34,732 nucleotides of DNA, taken from positions 1 to 34,732 of the forward strand of contig DUNJ01000018.1 in NCBI GenBank assembly GCA_012839395.1, read 5' to 3'. Below the pieces are notes generated by a model, which did no database searches, was not told the origin of the DNA, and saw nothing but the letters and a program-made list of their open reading frames with translations. The position numbers were made by a program, and so were the translations under genes. Source of the DNA: Tepidimicrobium sp. GTDB taxonomy: Bacteria; Bacillota; Clostridia; Tissierellales; Tepidimicrobiaceae. Shown here in pieces: positions 19,452-27,942 of this stretch. The first letter of the stretch is position 1. The number at the start of each line of letters is the position of its first letter.

Positions 19452-20501
19452 ATGAAAGGCGAAAAGGTAAAGGTAATACTTTGGGGCATTGGAGCCATGG
19501 GAAAGGGAATGGCGGAGATGCTCCTCAATAAAAAAGGAGTGGAAATAGTAGGAGTTGTAGGAAGAACCTATAGGCTTGGAAAGAGCATGTATGAATACCT
19601 AGATGTGGAAAGAGGCAGTGGGCCCGATATCATAATAGGAAGCTACGATGAAATAATAAAGGAAGGCGCAGCTGATATAGTACTAATATCCACTAACTCA
19701 TTTGTTAAGGATTCCTTTGATAAGATAAAATACTGCCTTGAAAACAAGATAAATGTAATATCGACAGCAGAGGAGATGGCCTATCCATATGCCCAAGAAC
19801 CAGAACTTTCCGCTGAAATAGACAGGCTAGCAAGGGAAAATGGAGTAACCGTATTGGGCACAGGAATAAATCCAGGTCTGATAATGGATCTATTGGTAAT
19901 AACCCTTACAGGAGCCTGTATAGATGTAGACAGCATAAGGGCTGAAAGAATAAACAACCTATCCCCCTTTGGGCCAGCGGTAATGCATGGGCAGGGCGTA
20001 GGAATAAGCGTTGAAGAATTCAATAAAAGGGTAGAAGAAGACGATTTAGATGGGCATGTAGGATTCCCAGAATCCATAGGGATGATAGCCAAGGCATTAG
20101 GTTGGGAATTGAGTGAAGAGGTAGAATTGCACAGGGAACCTATAGTATCCAGCGTATATAGAAAAGCCCCCCATGCAGAAGTGCAAGCAGGGGATGTAGC
20201 CGGTTGCAATATGAAGGGCTATGGAAAGGTAGATGGGGAATTGAAAATAGAGATGCTCCACCCTCAACAAGTAGAACCTCAACTGGAAGGGGTAGACACA
20301 GGAGACTATATAAGTATTAAAGGAACTCCCAACATAGACATGGCAATCACTCCAGAGGTTCCAGGTGGAATAGGGACTATTGCAATGTGTGTAAACATGA
20401 TACCACATGTTATAAATGCCTCACCAGGGCTAAAGACCATGATAGACCTACCAGTACCGAGAGCAATAATGGGAGATATGAGGGAACTGATAGAAAGATA
20501 G
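19452..20501 (+). CDS. ord: 2,4-diaminopentanoate dehydrogenase (ornithine fermentation)
   Basis: N-terminal VILWGIGAMGKGMAEMLLNKKGVEIVGVVGR NAD(P) fold and DapB-like architecture; directly followed by OrtA- and OrtB-like genes. Confidence 0.88.
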   Translation: MKGEKVKVILWGIGAMGKGMAEMLLNKKGVEIVGVVGRTYRLGKSMYEYLDVERGSGPDIIIGSYDEIIKEGAADIVLISTNSFVKDSFDKIKYCLENKINVISTAEEMAYPYAQEPELSAEIDRLARENGVTVLGTGINPGLIMDLLVITLTGACIDVDSIRAERINNLSPFGPAVMHGQGVGISVEEFNKRVEEDDLDGHVGFPESIGMIAKALGWELSEEVELHREPIVSSVYRKAPHAEVQAGDVAGCNMKGYGKVDGELKIEMLHPQQVEPQLEGVDTGDYISIKGTPNIDMAITPEVPGGIGTIAMCVNMIPHVINASPGLKTMIDLPVPRAIMGDMRELIER

Positions 20502-20518
20502 GAAAGGAAGGGATATAG

Positions 20519-20824
20519 ATGGATGCCAAAAAAGGCGACTGGGTAAGAATTCATAACATAGTACTAGAGGCGGGGCAAAGAGCACCCAACATACCGGAAG
20601 ACACCCAGAACGTTCCTCTAGAGCTATGGGACAAGGGCTTTCTATTAGATGAAAGCGCAAGGATAGGTGACAAGGTAGAAATAGAAACCTATATAGGAAG
20701 GAAGATGGAAGGAACCCTAATAGAAGTAAACCCATACTATGAACACGACTTCGGCAAATGTGTTCCGGAACTATTTTATATAGGTAGACAGGTACGCAAT
20801 TTACTGGAAAAGGACGGTGAATAA
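20519..20824 (+). CDS. ortA: 2-amino-4-ketopentanoate thiolase alpha subunit
   Basis: ~100-aa protein GDWVRIHNIVLEAGQRAPNIPEDTQNVPLELWDKGFL...YEHDFGKCVPELFYIGRQ, in conserved order before OrtB. Confidence 0.88.
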   Translation: MDAKKGDWVRIHNIVLEAGQRAPNIPEDTQNVPLELWDKGFLLDESARIGDKVEIETYIGRKMEGTLIEVNPYYEHDFGKCVPELFYIGRQVRNLLEKDGE

Positions 20825-20826
20825 GC

Positions 20827-22245
20827 ATGGGTAAGGACATGAGTTTTGAAGCTGTAATGGCAAGAAATAGCGAAATAATGAAAAATGCAGTGGGAATAGA
20901 CTATGGAGAATTTGAAACCGGAAGCATTGCATTTGACTATGAGAGGATGATGGAGGAAACAGGATATAGTCTCCAAGAAATAGAAGAAATACAAGGGGAA
21001 ACAGGCGTAGGCAACACCCCTATACTAGAACTTAAAAATTTAACCAAACTAGCAAGAATATATGCACCAGAAGGTAAAGGAGCAAGAATATTTATAAAAG
21101 ATGAAGCAGCCAACCCTTCGGGAAGCTTCAAAGCCAGAAGGGCCGCCACAGCCTGTTACCATGCCAAAAAACTAGGATACAAAGGCGTAATAGCTGCCAC
21201 CAGTGGCAACTATGGTGCCGCCGTAGCTAGTCAAGCTGCCATGAGGGGACTAAAATGTATAATAGTACAAGAATGTTACGATTCCAAAGGTCTTGGTCAG
21301 CCGGAGATAGTTGAAAAAGCTAGGAAATGTGAAGCATATGGAGCAGAAGTGGTACAGCTAACCGTAGGCCCAGAACTATTCTACACCTTCTTAGTACTAC
21401 TAGAAGAAACAGGCTACTTCAACGCCTCCCTATACACTCCTTTTGGAATAGCAGGAGTTGAAACATTAGGCTATGAAATATCCAAGCAATTCAGGGAAAT
21501 GGAAGGAAGAGATCCAGACGCGGTAGTAGTAACCAACGCAGGGGGAGGAAACCTAACAGGAACGGCAAGAGGTCTGATAAAAGCGGGAGCCACAGACACG
21601 GAAATAATAGGTGCCAGCGTAAGCCTCAAAGGACTTCATATGGCAAGTGACAGCCAATTCAATAAAAAATCCTTCACCACAGGACACACTGGATTTGGAA
21701 TCCCCTTTGCCACATGGCCAGACAGATCCGACGTCCCAAGATCAGCAGCAAGACCGTTAAGATATATGGATAGATATGTAACGGTAAGCCAGGGAACTGT
21801 ATTCTATATGACAGAAGTACTAGCCCAGATAGAAGGATTAGAAAGAGGACCAGCTGGAAATACATCTTTAGCAGCCGCATTTAAATTAGCCCAGGAAATG
21901 GATCAAGACCAACTAATAGTAGTGCAGGAGACGGAATACACAGGTGCAGGAAAGCATATCCAACCTCAATTGACCTTTGCCAAGGAAAACGGAATTGAAG
22001 TATTGATAGGGGACCCAGCAGATGAAATACCAGGGGAAAATATAATACTACCCAAGGATCCAAGTTATATAGACACTGAAGAAATTCAATTAGAGAAAAC
22101 CAGGAGATCCTATATTAGAAACTGCATTCAAAACACAGATGTAAAAAGAATAACGGAAGAGGATTTAAAATTCTTGATAGAAGATACCAAATCCAATGAG
22201 GAATTTGTTAAGAGCGTCCTAGATGAATTTGGAGTGGAATATTAG
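20827..22245 (+). CDS. ortB: 2-amino-4-ketopentanoate thiolase beta subunit (PLP-dependent)
   Basis: Fold-type II PLP protein: DEAANPSGSFKARRAA lysine motif, AATSGNYGAAVASQAA, NAGGGNLTGTARG; immediately after ortA. Confidence 0.9.
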   Translation: MGKDMSFEAVMARNSEIMKNAVGIDYGEFETGSIAFDYERMMEETGYSLQEIEEIQGETGVGNTPILELKNLTKLARIYAPEGKGARIFIKDEAANPSGSFKARRAATACYHAKKLGYKGVIAATSGNYGAAVASQAAMRGLKCIIVQECYDSKGLGQPEIVEKARKCEAYGAEVVQLTVGPELFYTFLVLLEETGYFNASLYTPFGIAGVETLGYEISKQFREMEGRDPDAVVVTNAGGGNLTGTARGLIKAGATDTEIIGASVSLKGLHMASDSQFNKKSFTTGHTGFGIPFATWPDRSDVPRSAARPLRYMDRYVTVSQGTVFYMTEVLAQIEGLERGPAGNTSLAAAFKLAQEMDQDQLIVVQETEYTGAGKHIQPQLTFAKENGIEVLIGDPADEIPGENIILPKDPSYIDTEEIQLEKTRRSYIRNCIQNTDVKRITEEDLKFLIEDTKSNEEFVKSVLDEFGVEY

Positions 22246-22275
22246 GAGGGGTTTTTCTTAATTTGCTAAAATAAA

Positions 22276-22311
22276 AGAACCTAGCAATTGATATTTTGAT
22301 TGCTAGGTTCT
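22276..22311 (+). terminator. Terminator-like hairpin after ortB
   Basis: AGAACCTAGCAAT ... ATTGCTAGGTTCT, 13-bp perfect stem. Confidence 0.7.
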
Positions 22312-22397
22312 ACTTGTTCGTAAAGAGGCATAGATTGGTCGTTAAAGTTTGTATTTTTTTATTATAGATATTGGACTTATAATGGAAAAGCGTTCTA

Positions 22398-22919
22398 TTA
22401 TAAATATCTATTGTAATGGATTTTATCAAAGGGCAAATCCTCTTCCCCGTGAGGATCCTTAACCTCATCTGGATATCCTATGGAAATAATAGATTCTACT
22501 TTGAGATTTTCTGGTATAGATAATATATCTTTAACCATAGATTCTATTGTATTTCCGTCTACATCAAACCTTTCCCTGATTTGAACCCAGCAGGATCCAA
22601 GTCCTAAGGATTCTGCTACCAATTGTATAATAACAGAAATTATGGATGTGTCCTCTATCCATATATCCGTGATACTAGGGTCAGCTAAAACTACTATAGC
22701 CAATGGAGCAGATTGTATATGGTAGGAGGCACTTCCTCTGGTTGCCCCTAATGCTTTTAATAACTTTTTATCTTGTACAATTATAAGCTCCCATGGTTTT
22801 TTATTTCTACCCGATGGGGAGGTAAGGGCGGCCTTTATAATAGCATCGATTTTTTCCTTTTCAATGCTATTTTTCTTATACTTCCTAATGCTTCTACGAT
22901 TCATCAGTAGTTCTAACAT
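22398..22919 (-). CDS. Nitroreductase family protein
   Basis: NRRSIRKYKKNSIEKEKIDAIIKAALTSPSGRNKKPWELIIV and LVAESLGLGSCWVQIRERF. Confidence 0.9.
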   Translation of the reverse strand: MLELLMNRRSIRKYKKNSIEKEKIDAIIKAALTSPSGRNKKPWELIIVQDKKLLKALGATRGSASYHIQSAPLAIVVLADPSITDIWIEDTSIISVIIQLVAESLGLGSCWVQIRERFDVDGNTIESMVKDILSIPENLKVESIISIGYPDEVKDPHGEEDLPFDKIHYNRYL

Positions 22920-23346
22920 ATAAGATTCTCCTTTATTAGTTTATATATATATTATAGCATAGCTGCCATTACTGCAATTGTCTTTCCCTTAAATCGAACA
23001 GGAATGTTTAACATATAATACCCATCACAATTGCTACAGGTACGATTAATACATATAAAATCTTTCATACTATCGGCATAGAAGGCACTAATAATTGCAT
23101 TGCTTACAGGTTTCTTTTTATTGCGTTTATATATTCTCCCGTGTATTTATTACATCATCTACTTTTCTAATTCTTGTATCTTTTTTAATATATACAATTC
23201 CTTTTTTGTATTGAGGGGGATAGAACTTGGGGAAAGGGCTACTAAAGAAATCATTACATATACAATCTCTAAATTCCAGGCATATACTGGATGATTAGCA
23301 ATATCTTAATAATCTATTTAACAACATATTATTCACCTCTCTAAAT

Positions 23347-23452
23347 TAACCAGGGAGCTTGCGCCCCCTGAAAATCATAATATATTCTATCTGTTCCTGG
23401 TCCATAGTAGCAGGCATTTGAACCGAACCTGCACTCAAAATATATGCCATAA
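23347..23452 (-). other. Small ORF (34 aa) with good RBS, overlapping a GC-rich hairpin with GCAA tetraloop
   Basis: Minus strand: GAGAGGTGATAGCTT-ATG, MAYILSAGSVQMPATMDQEQIEYIMIFRGRKLPG*; within it CAGGGGGC-GCAA-GCTCCCTG (8 bp) and GCAGGT-N11-GCCTGC. Confidence 0.35.
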
Positions 23453-23930
23453 GCTATCACCTCTCTTTCATTGCCTACTACATAGTATTAAAGAAGGTTA
23501 GAATTACTACATTATATATCATTATGTATACTTGCTTCAATATCCATTTCCATTTGCCCTATATCCTTGTGGAATTTTAGCTCCTTTTGAAATATGATTT
23601 TTCGATCATCGACTGATGGGCTATTATGAAGCTTCTTTGGGGGCATTGAGCCTGTATAGTTGTTTTTTCATTGCAAATGCTCTGAATCAATTGAGCGATA
23701 TTATTAGCTTTTTTAATCAATACGATATTCATAAAAAGATGAACTGATAGCAATATAGATAGGGGACAATGATTAGCAGCGAATTACACATAACAAGATT
23801 CACCTCATATTATTTTATATTTATTACTTTGGTACGTCTAATGTATGCAACCGTAATGTAGTAAGTGAACTATCATATAGGTCTATTTCTAAAAACTTCA
23901 AATTTTAGTTAAAAACCACTTGACAATGAA

Positions 23931-23959
23931 TAAAAAATATTGTAGACTTATAAATAATC
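23931..23959 (+). promoter_or_regulatory. Putative sigma-A promoter upstream of ornithine carbamoyltransferase
   Basis: TTGACA-17 bp-TAGACT in an AT-rich stretch. Confidence 0.45.
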
Positions 23960-24068
23960 ATATAGAGGATAATCGCGTTATTAGCAAGGAAATTAACTAA
24001 AGATAAATTACTTGATGTATTCAAGCGTTGGCCTAAGTTTAGAACTTAAGATGAAGACAAATAGACTA

Positions 24069-24104
24069 AGTGCATAAATATACAAATGTGAATATTTATG
24101 CACT
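24069..24104 (+). promoter_or_regulatory. Two adjoining ARG-box-like ArgR/AhrC operator sites
   Basis: agTGcATAAATATaCAaA and TgTGaATATTTATgCAct each match TNTGNATWWWWATNCANA at all but one constrained position; ~70 bp upstream of an arginine-pathway gene. Confidence 0.7.
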
Positions 24105-24174
24105 TAGCTTGCCAAAAAGGAATTATAAAACATAACCAAATTGAAGGGCAGGAAGAATTAAAGGGGTGCTATTT

Positions 24175-25215
24175 ATGATCGATTTAAAGGGAAGAAGCTA
24201 TCTTACATTATTGGATTTTACATCGGAGGAAATAGAATACCTAATAGAACTATCGGAGGAATTGAAGAGGTTAAAGTACAAAGGGATAAGTCATAATAGT
24301 TTAAAGGGAAAAAATATCGCCCTGCTATTTGAAAAGCCTTCTACTAGGACTAGAAGTGCCTTTGTAGTAGCTGCAAGGGATGAGGGAGCCTATATAGAAT
24401 ACTTACGTAAAGATGAAATTCAATTAGGTAAAAAGGAGTCTGTTAAGGATACGGCTAGGGTATTAGGCAGGATGTTTGATGGAATCCAGTTTAGGGGATA
24501 TGATCACAATACGGTGGAAATCCTATCAAAATATTCCAATGTCCCAGTTTGGAATGGTCTTACGGATAAATTCCATCCAACTCAGGTGTTAGCAGATCTT
24601 TTGACTATAAAGGAGAAAAAGGGATATCTAAAGGGAATAAAGTTAGCTTATGTAGGGGATGGAAGAAACAACATGGCTAATTCGCTCCTTATAGGAGCAG
24701 CTAAGATGGGAATGGATATAAGGATAGTAGGACCACGACAATTATTTCCCGAAGATGATATAGTTCAAAAATCCAAGAATATAACTGAGGAAACCGAGGG
24801 GATTATAACCATAACGGACTCTATAGATGAAGGAGTAGAGGGTGTAGACGTGATATATACCGATGTATGGGTGTCCATGGGAGAAGAGGATCAGATGGAA
24901 AAGAGGATTAAGCTATTGATGCCCTATCAGGTGAATATGGATATGTTAGAGAAGGCGGATAAAGATGTATTATTTATGCATTGCTTGCCGGCATTTCATG
25001 ATATAGAAACGGATGTAGGAAAGGGAGTATTTGAAAAGTATGGGCTGGATGCTATGGAGGTTACTGATGAGGTATTTGAAAGTGAGCATTCGGTGGTATT
25101 TGATGAAGCTGAAAATAGGATGCATACTATAAAGGCAATAATGGTAGCCACATTGGGTGATCCCATATCATTGTATGGGGATAATATATTGAAAATGCAT
25201 GCTACGAATCGGTAA
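24175..25215 (+). CDS. argF: Ornithine carbamoyltransferase
   Basis: Carbamoyl-phosphate motif [37 protein letters not shown] at 24175 follows AAGGGG. Could be anabolic (argF) or catabolic (arcB). Confidence 0.93.
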   Translation: MIDLKGRSYLTLLDFTSEEIEYLIELSEELKRLKYKGISHNSLKGKNIALLFEKPSTRTRSAFVVAARDEGAYIEYLRKDEIQLGKKESVKDTARVLGRMFDGIQFRGYDHNTVEILSKYSNVPVWNGLTDKFHPTQVLADLLTIKEKKGYLKGIKLAYVGDGRNNMANSLLIGAAKMGMDIRIVGPRQLFPEDDIVQKSKNITEETEGIITITDSIDEGVEGVDVIYTDVWVSMGEEDQMEKRIKLLMPYQVNMDMLEKADKDVLFMHCLPAFHDIETDVGKGVFEKYGLDAMEVTDEVFESEHSVVFDEAENRMHTIKAIMVATLGDPISLYGDNILKMHATNR

Positions 25216-25255
25216 AATAATAAGTTCATTGCTTTGGCGATGGACTTATTATTTT
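25214..25255 (+). terminator. Terminator-like hairpin after ornithine carbamoyltransferase
   Basis: AAAATAATAAGTTCAT ... ATGGACTTATTATTTT. Confidence 0.65.
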
Positions 25256-25347
25256 ATGTTATAATAGGAAGTGATGATGTCCTAGATATTGACAGTAATA
25301 GTTTGTTTATGTAATATTACATTACAGAAGTTATCGGAGGTGTTTTG

Positions 25348-25710
25348 ATGGTAGAGAGACCCGACATTGGAAGAAGGATTAGAGACGCTAGACAGAAAAA
25401 CAGGCTAAGTCAATCGGAAGTAGTGGATAGACTTATGGAATACGGTATAAGTATGAGTAGGGAAACGCTAAGTAAAATTGAAAATAATAACAGGTCCGTA
25501 TCAGCCATAGAGCTAAATGCATTGTGCAATATATTCGATGTAGATATGAATGAAATTTTTGCTAAGGAACCGAAGGAAGAGGATTTGGTGACTTTTTTTA
25601 GGAAAAAAAATGCCTCGGAGAATACATTAATAGAGATTGCTAGGTTGCAAGATATGATAAGAACTTTTATCAAACATGAAAAGATGTATATGGAAGGGTT
25701 GAATTCATAA
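25348..25710 (+). CDS. XRE-family helix-turn-helix regulator
   Basis: GRRIRDARQKNRLSQSEVVDRLMEYGISMSRETLSKIENNNRSVSAIELNALCNIFDVDMNEIF is a typical HTH_3 domain. Confidence 0.92.
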   Translation: MVERPDIGRRIRDARQKNRLSQSEVVDRLMEYGISMSRETLSKIENNNRSVSAIELNALCNIFDVDMNEIFAKEPKEEDLVTFFRKKNASENTLIEIARLQDMIRTFIKHEKMYMEGLNS

Positions 25711-25724
25711 AATTAAGCGGGAGG

Positions 25725-26522
25725 ATGGATTCATTGAAGAAGGAGATAAATATTCCAGAAGAATTATTTAGACTTAGAATGAAGGAATTGGCTGAAGACG
25801 TACGGATTAAATTTGCTAAGAGGGGAGTATCGGATATATTCGATATACTTTCAAAGATTGCATTTTTAATACGTAAGCCATTGGATACTCATGAATTATC
25901 CGGATTTATTACCTATTTTGAAGATCGATTTATAGTATATCTAAATAGCGGATTTACATTAGGGCATGAACGATATACGGCAGCCCATGAACTATATCAT
26001 ATTGTGTATAATGAGGATATATTAAAAAAGGAAAAGGTTTTTTTAGACAAGGAAAGGTATAAAGATGAAGATATAAGGGCAGATGTATTTGCTGCAGAAT
26101 TTCTAATGCCCGAGGACTATGTAAAGGAGGTATTTTATAGGACTGTAAATGTAGATATGGATGAGGTTCTTCCAAAGCATATAATTCGTATGCATAATCA
26201 TTTTAAGGTAAGTTATAAGGCTATGTTAAAAAGGCTTATTCAACTTAAATTGTGTTCTATGGATAGATATTTTGATCTTTTAGAGATTTGTTCTCTAGAC
26301 AATAAGGATAAACTTCAATCCTTAACCAGGAAGGAAGGCTATACAATAGATTTAATAATCCCATCAAATACAGTATATGTTCCGGAGGAATATGTTGTAT
26401 ATGTAAAATCTAACTACGAAAATGGAAGAATATCCTATGAGGATATGAAGAAGAGCTTTAAATTTATAGATTTGGATCCTATGGATTTTGGATACGAGAA
26501 AAACAAGCAATATAATATGTGA
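25725..26522 (+). CDS. ImmA/IrrE family metallopeptidase
   Basis: Zinc-binding AAHELYHIVYN (HExxH) and RADVFAAEFLMPEDYV; paired with an XRE gene. Confidence 0.9.
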   Translation: MDSLKKEINIPEELFRLRMKELAEDVRIKFAKRGVSDIFDILSKIAFLIRKPLDTHELSGFITYFEDRFIVYLNSGFTLGHERYTAAHELYHIVYNEDILKKEKVFLDKERYKDEDIRADVFAAEFLMPEDYVKEVFYRTVNVDMDEVLPKHIIRMHNHFKVSYKAMLKRLIQLKLCSMDRYFDLLEICSLDNKDKLQSLTRKEGYTIDLIIPSNTVYVPEEYVVYVKSNYENGRISYEDMKKSFKFIDLDPMDFGYEKNKQYNM

Positions 26523-26536
26523 TTTTCCACCAATTA

Positions 26537-26592
26537 AAATTGTCGTTGATCTTTGGTCGTACAAAAATTCCTAGAGATCGATGACAATTTTA
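26537..26592 (+). terminator. Terminator-like hairpin separating ImmA/IrrE from the CARF genes
   Basis: AAAATTGTCGTTGATCTTTGG ... CCTAGAGATCGATGACAATTTT, imperfect long stem with flanking T tract. Confidence 0.65.
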
Positions 26593-26634
26593 TTATTTGC
26601 TGAGATGTTCGAAAATAATAATTATGTATAAAAA

Positions 26635-26663
26635 TTGAACTTATTGGTATAAAGTGCTACAAT
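26635..26663 (+). promoter_or_regulatory. Putative sigma-A promoter of the CARF-HEPN operon
   Basis: TTGAAC-17 bp-TACAAT, ~50 bp upstream of the 26714 start and after a terminator. Confidence 0.6.
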
Positions 26664-26713
26664 AATATCAAAACGAAAAACCTATACTTTTTTCTTTTTA
26701 CTAAGGTGATTAT

Positions 26714-27940
26714 ATGGAAAGTAATTTAACGACGTTAATTTCGCTTATAGGCAAAGGGAAAACAGAGGAAGGAACTAAAGGATATATAAGCACTAGATAT
26801 TATTATGATGAAACTAAAGATACTATATATACATCCTTCTTTGGCTCTGCTTTGTACAAAATTCTTAAAAAACAAGATCATAATATAGATACATGGCTTA
26901 TATTTGGAACTAATAAATCCAGCTGGTCAGAGCTTCTTTATGTAATTGAAGAAAAACACCATGATAAGATGATCGAACTATACGACACAGTTTATGATGA
27001 AGAAAATGAAGGCATCTCCCAACCTCTACTCTCCCAATGGGAACAAGCCCTTCAAAAGCATGTGCCGGGATTGCGTTTAATCTTAGTAGATCCTTTAGAT
27101 TATCAGATTTATATAGATCGTATGATACATGAAATCCCCGATACTAAAAGGAGAGTAGTTCTTGATATAACCCACGCTTTTAGACATATGCCTGTTATAA
27201 TTGCTTTTTCGTTAATGACACTCAAACATATCAAAGATATATCTGATATTATGGTATATTACGGTGCCCTTGAACTAAAGACAAACAGGAATGATCAAAA
27301 CGAGCCTACCCCTATATTAAAAATCGATTTTATCAATAATTTAGTCTCATATGCTGAAAATATTGCAGTATTTAATTACTCTGGATATTTTCCTAATATT
27401 TTGGATAATCTAAATATTTCCAAAACAGACAAAACTTATTTTTGGCTTGAAATGAATAGGCAACCAAGAACCGATTTGGAAACAATCAATATGAATCTAA
27501 AAGAAAAATCGAAGGAAAACAATCATCAAGGTAAAATAGCGGAATATATAAATAAAGAAATAGAGCCACTTACAGGTGCATCATTACATAGAAGAATGAT
27601 AGAAAGGTCAAAATTCTTTTTTGCTAGAAAACAGTATTTGCAATCATTAGTATTATTACACGAAGGGCTTATTATAGCTATGAGTAGAAAATATGGATTA
27701 GAACATGGACAAGACTATGATGGATATAGGGCTGTCAGAGATTATATCAAGGATAATAAGAATACTATATTTAAAGACAAGGCTCAGATAGACGCTTATT
27801 ATAAGTTAGTACATACAAGGAACTCAGCTGTTCATGGTACTACAGCTAGAGGAACCCAAAACTTTTTAGAACAAGAGGAACATTATGAAGCCTTATTTAA
27901 AGAAGGTATAGAAATATATAAATATATAACGGGGGAATAA
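26714..27940 (+). CDS. CARF-HEPN CRISPR-associated ribonuclease (Csx1/Csx2, TIGR02221/TM1812-like)
   Basis: N-terminal ISLIGKG...YYYDETKDTIYTSFFGSALYKIL; CARF signature VVLDITHAFRHMPVIIAFSLM; C-terminal HEPN motif HTRNSAVHG (R-x4-H). Confidence 0.82.
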   Translation: MESNLTTLISLIGKGKTEEGTKGYISTRYYYDETKDTIYTSFFGSALYKILKKQDHNIDTWLIFGTNKSSWSELLYVIEEKHHDKMIELYDTVYDEENEGISQPLLSQWEQALQKHVPGLRLILVDPLDYQIYIDRMIHEIPDTKRRVVLDITHAFRHMPVIIAFSLMTLKHIKDISDIMVYYGALELKTNRNDQNEPTPILKIDFINNLVSYAENIAVFNYSGYFPNILDNLNISKTDKTYFWLEMNRQPRTDLETINMNLKEKSKENNHQGKIAEYINKEIEPLTGASLHRRMIERSKFFFARKQYLQSLVLLHEGLIIAMSRKYGLEHGQDYDGYRAVRDYIKDNKNTIFKDKAQIDAYYKLVHTRNSAVHGTTARGTQNFLEQEEHYEALFKEGIEIYKYITGE

Positions 27941-27942
27941 TT

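Noticed and set aside
19781-20994. Several overlapping antisense ORFs (60-142 aa) opposite ord, ortA and ortB
   Set aside because: Shadow ORFs of well-supported sense genes; low-complexity or unrecognisable translations without plausible RBS.
23100-23294. 64-aa plus-strand ORF
   Set aside because: Phe/Ile/Tyr-rich translation of AT-rich DNA, no RBS; the minus strand of this region looks more protein-like.
23370-23450. tRNA-like segment (GGTTCGGTTCAAATGCC) on the minus strand
   Set aside because: Resembles a T-arm only superficially; no acceptor, D or anticodon arms could be folded.
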